From positions 2,294,001 to 2,358,000 of the forward strand of contig NZ_CP032419.1 in assembly GCF_003595175.1 (NCBI RefSeq): 64,000 bases of DNA. Direction: 5' to 3'. The stretch is from Pseudomonas cavernae. GTDB lineage: Bacteria; Pseudomonadota; Gammaproteobacteria; Pseudomonadales; Pseudomonadaceae. The translations under genes and the position numbers were made by a program. Below, piece after piece: positions 50,974 through 60,514 of the stretch. The notes under the pieces are model-generated. The model saw only the letters and a program-made list of their open reading frames with translations. It was not told the DNA's origin and did not search any database. How positions within the stretch are numbered: the stretch's first letter is position 1; every line of letters starts with the position of its first letter.

Positions 50974-51579
50974 ATGCTGCCTGAAGTTCATGATTTCCTG
51001 GGCTGCAGGACGCCTGCCGGCTGGGTCGAAGCGGCCTTGGCTCAGCAGGACATCATGCTGCTGGACCATAAAAACTGCGAATTCAAGGCGGCTTCGACAG
51101 CCCTCAGCTTGATCGCGAAGTACAATACCCATGTCGACCTGATCAACTACATGTCGCGCTTGGCTCGCGAAGAGTTGGTGCACCACGAGCAGGTCCTACG
51201 GATTTTGAAGAAGCGCAGAATCAACCTGCGTCCAGTCTCGGCAAGCCGCTATGCCTCGGGGCTGAGAGCCGCTGTCCGCACTCATGAACCGCACAAGTTG
51301 GTGGATACGCTCGTGGTAGGGGCGTTCATCGAGGCGCGTAGCTGTGAGCGTTTCGAGTCGGTGGTGCCGCATCTGGATGAGGAGCTGAGCAAGTTCTACT
51401 TCGGCCTGCTGAAGTCGGAGGTCCGACATTTCCAGAACTACCTGCGCTTTGCCTATCAATACGGTGATGCGGCGGACGTGGATCGGGTGATCGAAAAGGT
51501 CCGGGCCGTGGAGCGGGAATTGATCGAAAGCCCGGATAGCGAGTTCCGTTTTCATAGCGGTGTCCCGCAACTGGCATGA
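50974..51579 (+). CDS. miaE: tRNA-(ms2io6A)-hydroxylase
   Basis: MiaE is a non-heme diiron enzyme that hydroxylates ms2i6A-37 in tRNAs reading UNN codons. The 201-residue protein has the diiron-ligand helices with Glu and ExxH motifs (CEFKAASTALSLIAKY, REELVHHEQVLRIL, GAFIEARSCERFESV, SEVRHFQNYLRFA). It starts at 50974 (MLPEVHDFLGCRTPAGWVEA). A fragment of a second copy of its 3' end lies at 51976-52052. Confidence 0.93.
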   Translation: MLPEVHDFLGCRTPAGWVEAALAQQDIMLLDHKNCEFKAASTALSLIAKYNTHVDLINYMSRLAREELVHHEQVLRILKKRRINLRPVSASRYASGLRAAVRTHEPHKLVDTLVVGAFIEARSCERFESVVPHLDEELSKFYFGLLKSEVRHFQNYLRFAYQYGDAADVDRVIEKVRAVERELIESPDSEFRFHSGVPQLA

Positions 51580-51694
51580 TCTAGGTTTGAATCCCTTTCT
51601 CTGTGGCGTGTAGACGCCCAGGCAGGTCAATGCCAGTGGGGAATGGCAGCAGGCTACGCTTCCATACTAGGGACTGGCATTGAGCGGTGGCAGC

Positions 51695-51910
51695 ATGAGT
51701 AATCAATCCCTGGATCAAGTCAAAGTTGAGTTCAAGGGACGAGAGTACAGCGCCGAATACGCTGTTTCTAAGGGTATGGTCAAAGTCACGTCAATCTATG
51801 GCGAGAGGTCAGTGCCGATTGGCGGGATGACCGTGGAGTGGGCGGCTCGACAGGCGCTTGAGGCGATCCTCAAGGCTGCTGATGCGCGCGGCGTTCTGGA
51901 CGCCTACTAA
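51695..51910 (+). CDS. small conserved-looking hypothetical protein (71 aa)
   Basis: The ATG at 51695 opens a 71-residue frame with beta-rich VEFKGREYSAEYAVSKGMVK and VTSIYGERSVPIGGM, then a C-terminal helix AARQALEAILKAADARG. No signal peptide or membrane helix is present. It lies between miaE and a duplicated miaE tail. I do not recognise the family. Confidence 0.6.
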   Translation: MSNQSLDQVKVEFKGREYSAEYAVSKGMVKVTSIYGERSVPIGGMTVEWAARQALEAILKAADARGVLDAY

Positions 51911-51975
51911 TGTTCTCAGTCGTATCCTCACGGAGTTCCCCAATTTCCCCCAAATTTCGGCCCCATGTTTTAGCT

Positions 51976-52052
51976 GGGCCGTAGAGCGGGAGTTGATCGA
52001 GAGCAATGAACGCGAGTTCCGCGTTCATTGCGGTGTCCCGCAAGTGGTGTGA
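51976..52052 (+). pseudogene. duplicated 3' fragment of miaE
   Basis: The frame reads [20 protein letters not shown] then VPQVV and stops. This parallels the last residues of miaE ([20 protein letters not shown] then VPQLA). The DNA match covers about 77 bases with roughly 80 percent identity, including the stop codon. No upstream part of miaE is present, so it is a remnant of an old duplication. Confidence 0.75.
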
Positions 52053-52080
52053 TATGGGGATTCTGTCCGCGGCATATTAA

Positions 52081-52246
52081 AAAGGTCTTGATGCAATCGT
52101 AGATATTCTTATGGTCGGTCATCATCCCTTGCATCCAGAAAGAATCGATCAACCCTTGTGAAGTCTTGGCGCCAGGCCGGTTGAACCCAAAGAGCGGCCT
52201 GCCAGCGATATCCTTGTACAGCTGCGAACGATCGGCGATGGAGCCG
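52081..52246 (-). pseudogene. alpha/beta hydrolase (chloroperoxidase-like) fragment
   Basis: The minus-strand frame reads [20 protein letters not shown] then [20 protein letters not shown] and [15 protein letters not shown]. It resembles the cap region of non-heme chloroperoxidase/arylesterase-type alpha/beta hydrolases. Only about 55 of roughly 275 residues remain, and there is no nucleophile elbow or catalytic His. The rest of 52053-52333 shows no gene. Confidence 0.55.
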
Positions 52247-52333
52247 GCATGGGTATGCCGACGCCTGTCTCGGACCTTGAGCCGGAATGCAGTGTTCCTG
52301 CCTTATGGGGCTTCAGTTTGACCGTGGGTGGGC

Positions 52334-53056
52334 TCAGCTCAGCGCAAACGCATGTTGCTGAAAGCCATTGGCATCGACCAGTAAGGCCCAGCCCTGCTTG
52401 TCCCAGTCGCCCAGCACGATGCGCTGTGCGGCCGCGCCGTCGACCAGCAGGGGGTGCGTGGCCGGGCGATGGGTATGGCCATGGATCAGGGTCTTCACCC
52501 CGTAGGCGGCCATGATGCGTGGCACTTCCTCGGCAGTGACATCAATGATCTCGCTGGCTTTCATGCGCGTCTGAGTGCGACTTTCCTTGCGCAGCTTGCG
52601 CGCCAGTTTATGCCGGGTAGCCAGCGGCAGATGGCGCAGAATCCACAGCGTCAGCGGGTTGCGCAACCAGCGGCGCAGGCGCATGTAGGCCTCGTCCCGG
52701 GTGCACAGGCTGTCGCCGTGCATCAGCAGTACGGGCTCGCCGTTCAGCTGCGCCAGAGTCGGGTCGGCAAGCAGGGTGCAGCCGGCCTGGCGGCAGAAGT
52801 CCGCACCTATCATGAAGTCGCGGTTGCCGTGCATCAGATAGATCTTCGTGCCGCCGTCGCTCACTCGGCGCAGGGCCTGAGCGATCGAGCGCTGAAACGG
52901 GCTCATGGCGTCGTCGCCAATCCAGGCCTCGAAGAAGTCGCCGAGGATGTACAGCGCCTCGGCCTGAGTGGCGCGGGTCTGGAGAAAATGTAGAAACGCC
53001 CGGCTGATGTCCGGGCGCTCCTCTTCAAGATGCAGGTCGGAGATCAGCAGGATCAA
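52334..53056 (-). CDS. lpxH: UDP-2,3-diacylglucosamine diphosphatase
   Basis: LpxH hydrolyses UDP-2,3-diacylglucosamine to lipid X and UMP in lipid A synthesis. The 240-residue calcineurin-like metallophosphoesterase has ligands in [12 protein letters not shown] (about 4-15), [11 protein letters not shown] (about 40-50), [10 protein letters not shown] (about 76-85) and [10 protein letters not shown] (about 192-201). The TTG start at 53056 overlaps the ppiB stop codon (TTGA), so the two are translationally coupled. Confidence 0.95.
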   Translation of the reverse strand: MILLISDLHLEEERPDISRAFLHFLQTRATQAEALYILGDFFEAWIGDDAMSPFQRSIAQALRRVSDGGTKIYLMHGNRDFMIGADFCRQAGCTLLADPTLAQLNGEPVLLMHGDSLCTRDEAYMRLRRWLRNPLTLWILRHLPLATRHKLARKLRKESRTQTRMKASEIIDVTAEEVPRIMAAYGVKTLIHGHTHRPATHPLLVDGAAAQRIVLGDWDKQGWALLVDANGFQQHAFALS

Positions 53057-53547
53057 GCGACGATCTCGGCCTTCTCGATGATCGCGTCGTCAACCGGTAC
53101 GTCCTGGTGGCCGGAACGCATGGTGGTAGCGACGCCCTTGATCTTGTTCACCACGTCCATGCCCTCGACCACTTCACCGAACACGGTGTAGCCCCAGCCT
53201 TGGACGGTCGGTGCGCTATGGTCGAGGAAGGTGTTGTCGGAAACGTTGATGAAGAACTGCGCGGAAGCCGAATGCGGCTCCATGGTGCGGGCCATGGCGA
53301 TGGTGCCGATCTTGTTCGAGACGCCGTTGTTGGCCTCGTTCTTGATCGTGGCGCGGGTGGCCTTCTGCTTCATGCCTGGCTCGAAACCGCCGCCCTGGAT
53401 CATGAAGTTGCTGATCACCCGGTGGAAAATGGTGTTGTCATAATGACCGGCCTTCACGTACTCCTCGAAGTTGGCCACGGTTTCTGGGGCCTTGTCGGCG
53501 AAGAGGTTGAGGGTGATGACGCCGTAATTGGTATGCAGTTTGATCAT
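53053..53547 (-). CDS. ppiB: peptidyl-prolyl cis-trans isomerase B (cyclophilin)
   Basis: This 164-residue cytoplasmic cyclophilin has no signal peptide. It has [20 protein letters not shown] (catalytic Arg and Phe, about 41-60), [20 protein letters not shown] (about 83-102) and [16 protein letters not shown]. It forms a two-gene operon with lpxH and is divergent from glnS. Confidence 0.95.
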   Translation of the reverse strand: MIKLHTNYGVITLNLFADKAPETVANFEEYVKAGHYDNTIFHRVISNFMIQGGGFEPGMKQKATRATIKNEANNGVSNKIGTIAMARTMEPHSASAQFFINVSDNTFLDHSAPTVQGWGYTVFGEVVEGMDVVNKIKGVATTMRSGHQDVPVDDAIIEKAEIVA

Positions 53548-53668
53548 GGTGGAATCGCTCTATCGAGAAAATCGAAGGTCTGTCAGGGGGTTGACCGCTT
53601 CGGCTATGATAAGCGCTTTGATTTGACCGGCCTACCCTGCGCCGCGCACCAGCATGATCAAGGACCCC

Positions 53669-55336
53669 ATGAGCAAGCCAGAGACTCCCGCCGCAGCAAA
53701 CTTTCTTCGCCAGATCGTCCAGGCCGACCTTGATGCCGGCAAGCACGCGAAGATCATCACGCGCTTCCCGCCGGAGCCGAACGGCTACCTGCATATCGGC
53801 CATGCCAAGTCGATCTGCCTGAACTTTGGGCTGGCCAAGGAGTTCGGCGGCGATTGCCATCTGCGCTTCGACGACACCAACCCGGCCAAGGAAGACCAGG
53901 AATACATCGACGCCATTGAAAGCGATGTGAAGTGGCTAGGCTTCGACTGGGCCGGCGAGGTGCGCTATGCCTCGAACTATTTCGACCAGCTGTATGCCTG
54001 GGCGCTCGAGCTGATCAAGGCCGGCAAGGCCTATGTCTGCGACCTGACTCCCGAGCAGGCGCGCGAATACCGTGGCAGCCTGACCGAGCCGGGCAAGAAC
54101 AGCCCGTTCCGCGAGCGTTCGGTGGAGGAAAACCTCGATCTGATCGCACGGATGAAGGCCGGCGAGTTCAAGGACGGCGACAGGGTGCTGCGCGCCAAGA
54201 TCGACATGGCCTCGCCGAACATGAACCTGCGCGACCCGATCCTCTATCGGATCCGCCACGAGCATCACCACCAGACCGGCGACCAGTGGTGCATCTACCC
54301 CAGCTACGACTTCACCCATGGGCAGTCGGACGCTATCGAAGGCATCACCCATTCGATCTGTACCCTCGAGTTCGAGGATCATCGCCCGCTCTACGAATGG
54401 TTCTTGGCAAATCTGTCGGTACCGGCGCAGCCGCGCCAGTATGAGTTCTCGCGACTCAACCTGAACTACACCATCACCAGCAAGCGCAAGCTCAAGCAGC
54501 TGGTGGATGAGAAGCACGTGAGCGGCTGGGACGATCCGCGTATGTCGACCCTGTCCGGCTATCGCCGTCGCGGCTACACGCCCGAGTCGATCCGCAATTT
54601 CTGCGAAATGATCGGCGTCAACCGCGCCAGCGGCGTGGTCGATGTCGGCATGCTGGAGTTCAGCATCCGTGAGGATCTGGATGTCCGCGCGCCGCGCGCC
54701 ATGTGCGTGTTGCGCCCCTTGAAAGTGGTGATCAGCAATTATCCGGAAGGTCAGGTAGAAAGCCTCGAGCTGCCGCGCCATCCGAAAGAAGACATGGGTG
54801 TGCGCGTGCTGCCGTTCTCCCGCGAGCTCTACATCGACGCAGGCGACTTCGAGGAGACCCCTCCGGCTGGCTACAAGCGCCTGATCCCCGGCGGTGAAGT
54901 GCGCCTGCGTGGCAGCTATGTGATCCGCGCCGACGAGGCGATCAAGGATGCCGGTGGCAATATCGTCGAGCTGCGTTGCTCCTACGACCCGGATACGCTC
55001 GGCAAGAACCCGGAGGGCCGCAAGGTCAAAGGCGTGATCCATTGGGTGCCGGCGGCGGAAAGCGTCGAATGCGAAGTGCGCCTGTACGACCGTTTGTTCC
55101 GCTCGGCGAACCCGGAGAAGGTGGAAGAGGGCGCCAGCTTCCTCGACAACATCAACCCCGAGTCCCTGCAAGTGCTCACGGGTTGCCGCGCGGAGCCTTC
55201 TTTGGCCCAGGCGCGACCGGAAGATCGCTTCCAGTTTGAGCGCGAAGGCTACTTCTGCGCCGATCTGAAGGATTCGCAACCTGGCAAGCCGGTATTCAAC
55301 CGTACCGTGACCCTGCGTGACTCCTGGGGCCAATGA
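53669..55336 (+). CDS. glnS: glutaminyl-tRNA synthetase
   Basis: GlnS charges tRNA-Gln. The 555-residue class I synthetase has the HIGH motif in [20 protein letters not shown] (about 40-46) and the KMSKS equivalent [13 protein letters not shown] (about 270). [20 protein letters not shown] and the C-terminal anticodon-binding barrels follow, ending [10 protein letters not shown]. The ATG at 53669 follows AAGGACCCC and matches the conserved start; an ATG at 53654 is also in frame. Its stop overlaps the cysS start. Confidence 0.97.
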   Translation: MSKPETPAAANFLRQIVQADLDAGKHAKIITRFPPEPNGYLHIGHAKSICLNFGLAKEFGGDCHLRFDDTNPAKEDQEYIDAIESDVKWLGFDWAGEVRYASNYFDQLYAWALELIKAGKAYVCDLTPEQAREYRGSLTEPGKNSPFRERSVEENLDLIARMKAGEFKDGDRVLRAKIDMASPNMNLRDPILYRIRHEHHHQTGDQWCIYPSYDFTHGQSDAIEGITHSICTLEFEDHRPLYEWFLANLSVPAQPRQYEFSRLNLNYTITSKRKLKQLVDEKHVSGWDDPRMSTLSGYRRRGYTPESIRNFCEMIGVNRASGVVDVGMLEFSIREDLDVRAPRAMCVLRPLKVVISNYPEGQVESLELPRHPKEDMGVRVLPFSRELYIDAGDFEETPPAGYKRLIPGGEVRLRGSYVIRADEAIKDAGGNIVELRCSYDPDTLGKNPEGRKVKGVIHWVPAAESVECEVRLYDRLFRSANPEKVEEGASFLDNINPESLQVLTGCRAEPSLAQARPEDRFQFEREGYFCADLKDSQPGKPVFNRTVTLRDSWGQ

Positions 55337-56721
55337 TGACGCTGTCGATCTATAACACCCTGAGCAAGACCAAGGCGCCGCTCAAGCCGCTGCTGGGCAA
55401 CCAGGTGCGCATGTACGTGTGCGGCATGACCGTCTATGACTTCTGTCATATCGGCCATGCGCGGGTAATGGTGGCCTTCGACGTGGTGGCACGCTGGCTG
55501 CGGCATAGCGGCTACGAGCTGACCTATGTGCGTAACATCACCGATATCGATGACAAGATCATCAAACGTGCCCAGGAAAACGGCGAAAGCTTCGAGCGAC
55601 TGACTCAGCGCATGATCGCCGCCATGCTCGAAGATGAGGCGCGCTTGAGCGTCCTGCGTCCAGATCAGGAGCCGCGCGCCACTGGGCATATCGCCGGCAT
55701 GCACGCGATGATCCAGACCCTGATCGACAAAGGCTTCGCCTACGCGCCGGGCAACGGTGACGTTTATTACCGGGTCGGCAAGTTTGCCGGCTACGGCAAG
55801 CTGTCGCGGATGAAGATCGAAGACCTGCGCATCGGTGCGCGTATCGAGGTCGACGAGGCCAAGGACGACCCGCTCGATTTCGTCCTGTGGAAGGGTGTCA
55901 AGCCCGGCGAGCCGAGTTGGGAGTCGCCCTGGGGCGCTGGGCGTCCGGGCTGGCATATCGAATGCTCGGTGATGTCCACTTGCTGCTTAGGCGAGACCTT
56001 CGACATTCATGGTGGCGGCCCCGATCTGGTGTTCCCGCACCACGAGAACGAGATCGCGCAAAGCGAGGCGGCGACCGGCAAGACTTACGCCAATGCCTGG
56101 ATGCACGCCGGGGCGGTGCGGGTGGATGGCGAGAAGATGTCCAAGTCGCTGGGCAACTTCTTCACCATTCGCGAAGTGTTGGAAAAATATCATCCAGAGG
56201 TGGTGCGCTACCTGCTGGTCTCCAGCCATTACCGCAGCCCGATCAACTACTCCGAAGACAGCCTGAAGGAAGCCAAGGGCGCGCTTGAGCGTTTTTACCA
56301 CGCCCTGAAAGGCTTGCCGGCGGCCCAGGCGGCCGGTGGCGAGGCTTATGTCGAGCGCTTCGCCAAGGCGATGGACGATGATTTCAACACGCCGGAAGCT
56401 TGTGCCGTGCTGTTCGAACTGGCACGCGAGGTGAACCGTTTGCGCGAAAGCGACCCACAGGCGGCTGCGGCCTTGGCTGTGCGCCTGCGGGAGCTGGCAA
56501 GCCTGCTTGGCGTGCTACAGCTGGAGCCGGATGCCTTCCTGCGCGCAGGCGCGGAAGATCGGCTCGATGCGGCGGAGGTTGAGGCCTTGATTCAGGCGCG
56601 CTTGGCTGCGCGAGCGGCCAAGGATTGGGCGGAGTCCGACCGTATCCGTGACCAGCTCACCGCAATGGGGGTGGTGCTGGAGGATGGCAAGGGTGGCACG
56701 ACCTGGCGTTTGGCAGAATAG
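55333..56721 (+). CDS. cysS: cysteinyl-tRNA synthetase
   Basis: CysS charges tRNA-Cys. The 462-residue class I enzyme has the zinc-site Cys in [10 protein letters not shown] (about 30), HIGH in [10 protein letters not shown] (about 37-43), [20 protein letters not shown] with further zinc ligands, and KMSKSLGNF (about 267-275). Two adjacent ATG codons (55333 and 55336) are possible; the first overlaps the glnS stop as ATGATGA. It ends at a bidirectional terminator shared with folD. Confidence 0.97.
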   Translation: MMTLSIYNTLSKTKAPLKPLLGNQVRMYVCGMTVYDFCHIGHARVMVAFDVVARWLRHSGYELTYVRNITDIDDKIIKRAQENGESFERLTQRMIAAMLEDEARLSVLRPDQEPRATGHIAGMHAMIQTLIDKGFAYAPGNGDVYYRVGKFAGYGKLSRMKIEDLRIGARIEVDEAKDDPLDFVLWKGVKPGEPSWESPWGAGRPGWHIECSVMSTCCLGETFDIHGGGPDLVFPHHENEIAQSEAATGKTYANAWMHAGAVRVDGEKMSKSLGNFFTIREVLEKYHPEVVRYLLVSSHYRSPINYSEDSLKEAKGALERFYHALKGLPAAQAAGGEAYVERFAKAMDDDFNTPEACAVLFELAREVNRLRESDPQAAAALAVRLRELASLLGVLQLEPDAFLRAGAEDRLDAAEVEALIQARLAARAAKDWAESDRIRDQLTAMGVVLEDGKGGTTWRLAE

Positions 56722-56732
56722 TTTGCTTCGCG

Positions 56733-56766
56733 CATAAAAAAGGCCGCTTCATGCGGCCTTTTTTAT
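56733..56766. terminator. bidirectional terminator between cysS and folD
   Basis: AAAAAAGGCCGC-TTCAT-GCGGCCTTTTTT gives a GC stem with an A run on one side and a T run on the other, between convergent genes. Confidence 0.93.
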
Positions 56767-56778
56767 GTTTGCATACTT

Positions 56779-57633
56779 TCAAGCGTGCAGATGCTCGGCG
56801 GCGTGCAGGGTGTTCTCCAGCAGGCAGGCTCGAGTCATCGGACCGACACCGCCGGGAACCGGTGTGATCCAGCTGGCGCGGGGGAGGGCGGTTTCATAGA
56901 CCACATCGCCCACCAGTTTGCCGTTTTCTTGGCGATTGATGCCGACGTCGATGACGATCGCCCCTTCTTTGATCCACTCGCCTTTGACTAGGCCGGGCTT
57001 GCCGGCGGCCACTACCACCAGATCGGCATTCGCCACGTGGGCGGCTAGATCGCGGGTAAACCGGTGGGTCACAGTGACGGTGCAGCCGGCTAGCAGCAAT
57101 TCCATGGCCATCGGGCGGCCGACAATATTCGAAGCGCCGACAATCACCGCATTCATGCCATACAGATTGGCGCCGGTGCTGGTGAGCAGCGTCATGATGC
57201 CTTTCGGCGTGCAGGGGCGTAGGAGCGGAATGCGCTGGGCGAGGCGGCCAATATTGTAAGGGTGGAAGCCGTCGACATCTTTGTCGGGGCGGATGCGCTC
57301 GAGCAGAAGCGAAGCGTCCAGATGTTCTGGCAGCGGCAGCTGAACGAGGATGCCATCGATAGCGGGGTCGTCATTCAAGCGATCGATCAGGCCACTCAAT
57401 TCATTCTGACTAGTGCTCGCGGGCAGATCATAAGCCTGGGAAAGGAAGCCAACCTCTTCGCAGTCTTTACGCTTGTGCGAGACATAAACCTGCGAGGCGG
57501 CATCAGTACCAACCAAGATTACCGCCAGGCCGGGGGCGCGCAAGCCTTGTTGGCGACGCTCGGCGACACGTTGGGCGATCTGCTGGCGGAGGCTGGCGGC
57601 GATCGCTTTGCCGTCGATTAATTGTGCGGTCAT
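56779..57633 (-). CDS. folD: methylenetetrahydrofolate dehydrogenase/cyclohydrolase
   Basis: This bifunctional one-carbon enzyme interconverts 5,10-methylene- and 10-formyl-THF with NADP. The 284-residue protein has the catalytic Lys in [17 protein letters not shown] (about 48-64), [28 protein letters not shown], and the nucleotide-binding [20 protein letters not shown] (about 161-180), ending with [20 protein letters not shown]. The length is standard. Confidence 0.97.
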   Translation of the reverse strand: MTAQLIDGKAIAASLRQQIAQRVAERRQQGLRAPGLAVILVGTDAASQVYVSHKRKDCEEVGFLSQAYDLPASTSQNELSGLIDRLNDDPAIDGILVQLPLPEHLDASLLLERIRPDKDVDGFHPYNIGRLAQRIPLLRPCTPKGIMTLLTSTGANLYGMNAVIVGASNIVGRPMAMELLLAGCTVTVTHRFTRDLAAHVANADLVVVAAGKPGLVKGEWIKEGAIVIDVGINRQENGKLVGDVVYETALPRASWITPVPGGVGPMTRACLLENTLHAAEHLHA

Positions 57634-57765
57634 GACGCGTGCTTAACCATCGAAAAGGATTGAAAAAGGACGCGCATTCTCGCATGACCTGAGGAGTGGG
57701 CAAAGGCAGCGACTCGGCAATTTCCCGTAACTCCTTTATCTCGCTGAATTTTTTAAGTTTTATAG

Positions 57766-57794
57766 TTGACGTCATTGCGCCTCCCCATTAACAT
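57766..57794 (+). promoter_or_regulatory. strong sigma-70 promoter of the tRNA cluster
   Basis: TTGACG and TAACAT are separated by 17 bases and preceded by an AT-rich UP-like stretch (57746-57765). A GC-rich segment after the -10 region is typical of stringently controlled tRNA promoters. The start would be near 57801, about 110 bases before tRNA-Arg. Confidence 0.72.
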
Positions 57795-57909
57795 TCGCCC
57801 CGCTTGTCGAGCACAGCTAGCGCTGGGTTAGAAGGCGAAGGCGAATCGAGGTTGATTCGTTAAAGCCAGGGCTTTTGATCTGCGCTTCAAATGAAGTGCT
57901 GATGAGTAA

Positions 57910-57986
57910 GCGCCCGTAGCTCAGCTGGATAGAGCATCCGCCTTCTAAGCGGATGGTCGCAGGTTCGAGTCCTGCCGGGTGCGCCA
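57910..57986 (+). tRNA. tRNA-Arg (anticodon UCU)
   Basis: A 77-base cloverleaf with a GCGCCCG/CGGGUGC acceptor stem (one G-U pair), D-arm AGCTCAGCTGGATAGAGC, anticodon loop CTTCTAA (UCU), T-arm GGTTCGAGTCC and an encoded CCA. It reads AGA. Confidence 0.97.
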
Positions 57987-58018
57987 TTTGGCTGCTTTGG
58001 CACAAGCGATGCAATATG

Positions 58019-58094
58019 GTGGGCGTAGCTCAGTTGGTAGAGCGCAGGATTGTGATTCCTGTTGTCGTGGGTTCGATTCCCATCGTCCACCCCA
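58019..58094 (+). tRNA. tRNA-His (anticodon GUG)
   Basis: A 76-base cloverleaf with acceptor GTGGGCG/CGTCCAC, D-arm AGCTCAGTTGGTAGAGC, anticodon GUG in the loop TTGTGAT and encoded CCA. The base before (58018) is the G that becomes G-1 paired with the C discriminator, as expected for tRNA-His. Confidence 0.97.
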
Positions 58095-58103
58095 TATTCG
58101 AAA

Positions 58104-58130
58104 AGACGCCAGGTTCTCAGCCTGGCGTCT
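58104..58130 (+). terminator. hairpin between tRNA-His and tRNA-Leu
   Basis: AGACGCCAGG...CCTGGCGTCT, a 10-bp perfect stem with a weak T stretch after it. It may be a partial terminator or a processing signal in the tRNA transcript. Confidence 0.5.
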
Positions 58131-58147
58131 TGCTTTAAAGCTTGTAT

Positions 58148-58232
58148 GCGGACGTGGTGGAATTGGTAGACACACTGGATTTAGGTTCCAGCGCCGCAAG
58201 GCGTGAGAGTTCGAGTCTCTCCGTCCGCACCA
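58148..58232 (+). tRNA. tRNA-Leu (anticodon UAG)
   Basis: An 85-base class II tRNA with acceptor GCGGACG/CGTCCGC, a long variable arm (GCGCCGCAAGGCGT region), anticodon UAG in the loop TTTAGGT and encoded CCA. It reads CUA and other CUN codons. Confidence 0.97.
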
Positions 58233-58365
58233 TCTTTTAGTGCTTCCCTCCCGTTTTTAGCCCGCGTTCTGTGGGGTGACTTCTTCGATTTGACCCACTA
58301 GAATGCATGCCCTTGATTCTGGGGCTGGAAACGGCCGGCTAACGTCTGTGCAACGAGGAATATCC

Positions 58366-59676
58366 ATGCAAGTTTCTGTTGAAAACACTTCCGCTCTTGA
58401 GCGTCGCATGACTATCGGCGTTCCGGCCGAGCGTATCGAGACCGAAGTCAACAAGCGTCTGCAACAGACTGCACGTCGTGCCAAAATCCCAGGCTTCCGT
58501 CCGGGCAAGGTGCCGATGAGCGTTATTCGTCAGCGTTATGAAGATGCTGCGCGCCAAGAAGCTCTGAGCGATCTGATTCAGGCGACTTTCTACGAAGCCG
58601 TGGTTGAGCAAAAGCTGAACCCGGCCGGCGCTCCGGCTGTTGAGCCGAAGGTCTTCGAGAAAGGTAAGGACCTGGAGTACGTTGCTACTTTTGAAGTATT
58701 CCCCGAGTTCCAGGTTTCCGGCTTCGATGGCATTGCCGTCGAGCGTCAGCAGGCGGAAGTGACCGCTGCCGATGTCGATAACATGCTGGAAATCTTGCGC
58801 AAGCAAAACACCCGCTTCGAGAACGTCGAGCGCGATGCGTTGAATGGCGATCAGCTGAATATTGATTTCGTCGGCAAGGTCGACGGCGAAGTCTTTGCCG
58901 GTGGTTCGGCCAAGGGTACTCAACTCGTGCTGGGCTCCGGCCGCATGATTCCGGGCTTTGAAGACGGCCTGGTCGGCGCCAAAGCTGGCGAGGAGCGCGT
59001 CCTCAATCTGACTTTCCCGGCCGAGTATCAAAATCTGGAGCTGGCCGGCAAGGCCGCCGAGTTTACTGTTACCGTCAACAGTATCTCCGAGCCCAAGCTG
59101 CCGGAGCTGAACGATGATTTCTTCGCGTTGTTCGGGATCAAGGAGGGTGGCCTCGAAGGTTTCCGCGCCGAAGTGGGTAAAAATATGGAGCGCGAGCTGC
59201 GTCAAGCCATCAAATCCAAGGTGAAAAACCAGGTGATGGATGGCTTGCTGGCTGTCAATCCGATCGAAGTGCCAAAGGCTCTGATCGGCAATGAAGTAAA
59301 TCGTCTCCGCGTACAGGCCGTTCAACAGTTCGGCGGCAATATCAAGCCGGATCAACTCCCGGCCGAGCTGTTTGAAGAACAGGCTAAGCGCCGTGTGGTG
59401 CTTGGTTTGATCGTTGCCGAAGTGGTCAAGCATTTCGAGCTGAAGCCGAATGAAGACCGTGTGCGTGAACTGATCCAGGAGATGGCTTCGGCCTATCAAG
59501 AGCCCGAGCAGGTTGTGGCCTGGTACTACAAAAATGACCAGCAGCTGAACGAAGTGCGTTCTGTTGTGCTGGAAGAGCAAGTTGTAGATACTGTCCTGCA
59601 GAAGGCCAAAGTGACCGATAAGCAGGTCTCCTACGAAGAGGCGGTCAAGCCGGCGGAAGCCCCGCAGGCTGCCTGA
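58366..59676 (+). CDS. tig: trigger factor
   Basis: Trigger factor is the ribosome-bound chaperone and prolyl isomerase that meets nascent chains at the exit tunnel. The 436-residue protein has the ribosome-docking loop GFRPGKVP (about 43-50), an FKBP-type domain (about 155-240, [40 protein letters not shown]) and a helical C-terminal domain. The ATG at 58366 follows CGAGGAA. It is the first gene of the tig-clpP-clpX-lon proteostasis cluster. Confidence 0.97.
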   Translation: MQVSVENTSALERRMTIGVPAERIETEVNKRLQQTARRAKIPGFRPGKVPMSVIRQRYEDAARQEALSDLIQATFYEAVVEQKLNPAGAPAVEPKVFEKGKDLEYVATFEVFPEFQVSGFDGIAVERQQAEVTAADVDNMLEILRKQNTRFENVERDALNGDQLNIDFVGKVDGEVFAGGSAKGTQLVLGSGRMIPGFEDGLVGAKAGEERVLNLTFPAEYQNLELAGKAAEFTVTVNSISEPKLPELNDDFFALFGIKEGGLEGFRAEVGKNMERELRQAIKSKVKNQVMDGLLAVNPIEVPKALIGNEVNRLRVQAVQQFGGNIKPDQLPAELFEEQAKRRVVLGLIVAEVVKHFELKPNEDRVRELIQEMASAYQEPEQVVAWYYKNDQQLNEVRSVVLEEQVVDTVLQKAKVTDKQVSYEEAVKPAEAPQAA

Positions 59677-59700
59677 TTCCTCGCCTCGTTCGAGCACACC

Positions 59701-59726
59701 ATAAGCCAGCCTTCGTGCTGGCTTAT
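59701..59726 (+). terminator. hairpin between tig and clpP
   Basis: ATAAGCCAGC...GCTGGCTTAT, a 10-bp perfect stem without a good T run, 25 bp past the tig stop. It may attenuate read-through or stabilise the mRNA end. Confidence 0.55.
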
Positions 59727-59766
59727 GCGTCCTTGAGACATGACTATTAGGGAGTGATCGCTGGAC

Positions 59767-60408
59767 ATGTCGCGTAATCCATTTATGCAACAAATGCCTG
59801 ATATCCAGGCTGCCGGTGGCCTAGTGCCGATGGTGATCGAACAGTCCGCTCGCGGTGAGCGTGCCTACGACATCTATTCCCGCTTGCTGAAGGAGCGGGT
59901 GATCTTCCTGGTTGGCCAGGTCGAGGACTACATGGCCAACCTGGTGGTGGCTCAGCTGCTGTTCCTCGAAGCCGAGAACCCTGACAAGGATATTCACCTT
60001 TACATCAACTCGCCGGGTGGTTCGGTAACTGCTGGTATGTCGATCTACGACACCATGCAGTTCATTAAGCCCGACGTCTCCACTATCTGCATTGGCCAGG
60101 CCTGCAGCATGGGGGCTTTGCTGCTGGCTGGCGGTGCGGCTGGCAAACGTTACTGCCTGCCGCACTCGCGGATGATGATTCACCAGCCGCTCGGTGGCTT
60201 CCAGGGGCAGGCTTCGGATATTGAGATCCATGCTCGGGAAATCCTCACTATCCGTGAGCGTCTGAACAAGATCCTCGCCGATCACACCGGTCAGCCGATC
60301 GAAGTGATTGCTCGCGACACCGACCGTGACAACTTCATGAGCGGCGATGATGCCGTTAAATACAGACTTATCGATCAGGTTCTCAGCAAGCGCCAGCTCG
60401 TTGGCTAG
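59767..60408 (+). CDS. clpP: ATP-dependent Clp protease proteolytic subunit
   Basis: ClpP is the 14-mer serine protease chamber. The 213-residue protein keeps the catalytic triad: Ser in [15 protein letters not shown] (about 112), His in [14 protein letters not shown] (about 137) and Asp in [10 protein letters not shown] (about 186). The N-terminal propeptide precedes [20 protein letters not shown]. It works with ClpX, encoded next. Confidence 0.97.
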   Translation: MSRNPFMQQMPDIQAAGGLVPMVIEQSARGERAYDIYSRLLKERVIFLVGQVEDYMANLVVAQLLFLEAENPDKDIHLYINSPGGSVTAGMSIYDTMQFIKPDVSTICIGQACSMGALLLAGGAAGKRYCLPHSRMMIHQPLGGFQGQASDIEIHAREILTIRERLNKILADHTGQPIEVIARDTDRDNFMSGDDAVKYRLIDQVLSKRQLVG

Positions 60409-60514
60409 CCGTTCCTCTTGCGCGGTCGGCAGCTGGCCGACCGCTCCGCGGGCTTGAAAATGCCCGCATTTGCCTTCATCTTGTGTTTCAAGCCTACCGG
60501 ACTGGATTGATCGA

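Noticed and set aside
57910..58232. Use of the tRNA cluster as an integration site
   Set aside because: No duplicated tRNA 3' end or integrase gene is visible next to the three tRNAs; the flanking genes are core.
58339..59793. A 484-codon frame antisense to tig
   Set aside because: Trigger factor on the plus strand is conserved end to end; the antisense frame has no family resemblance.
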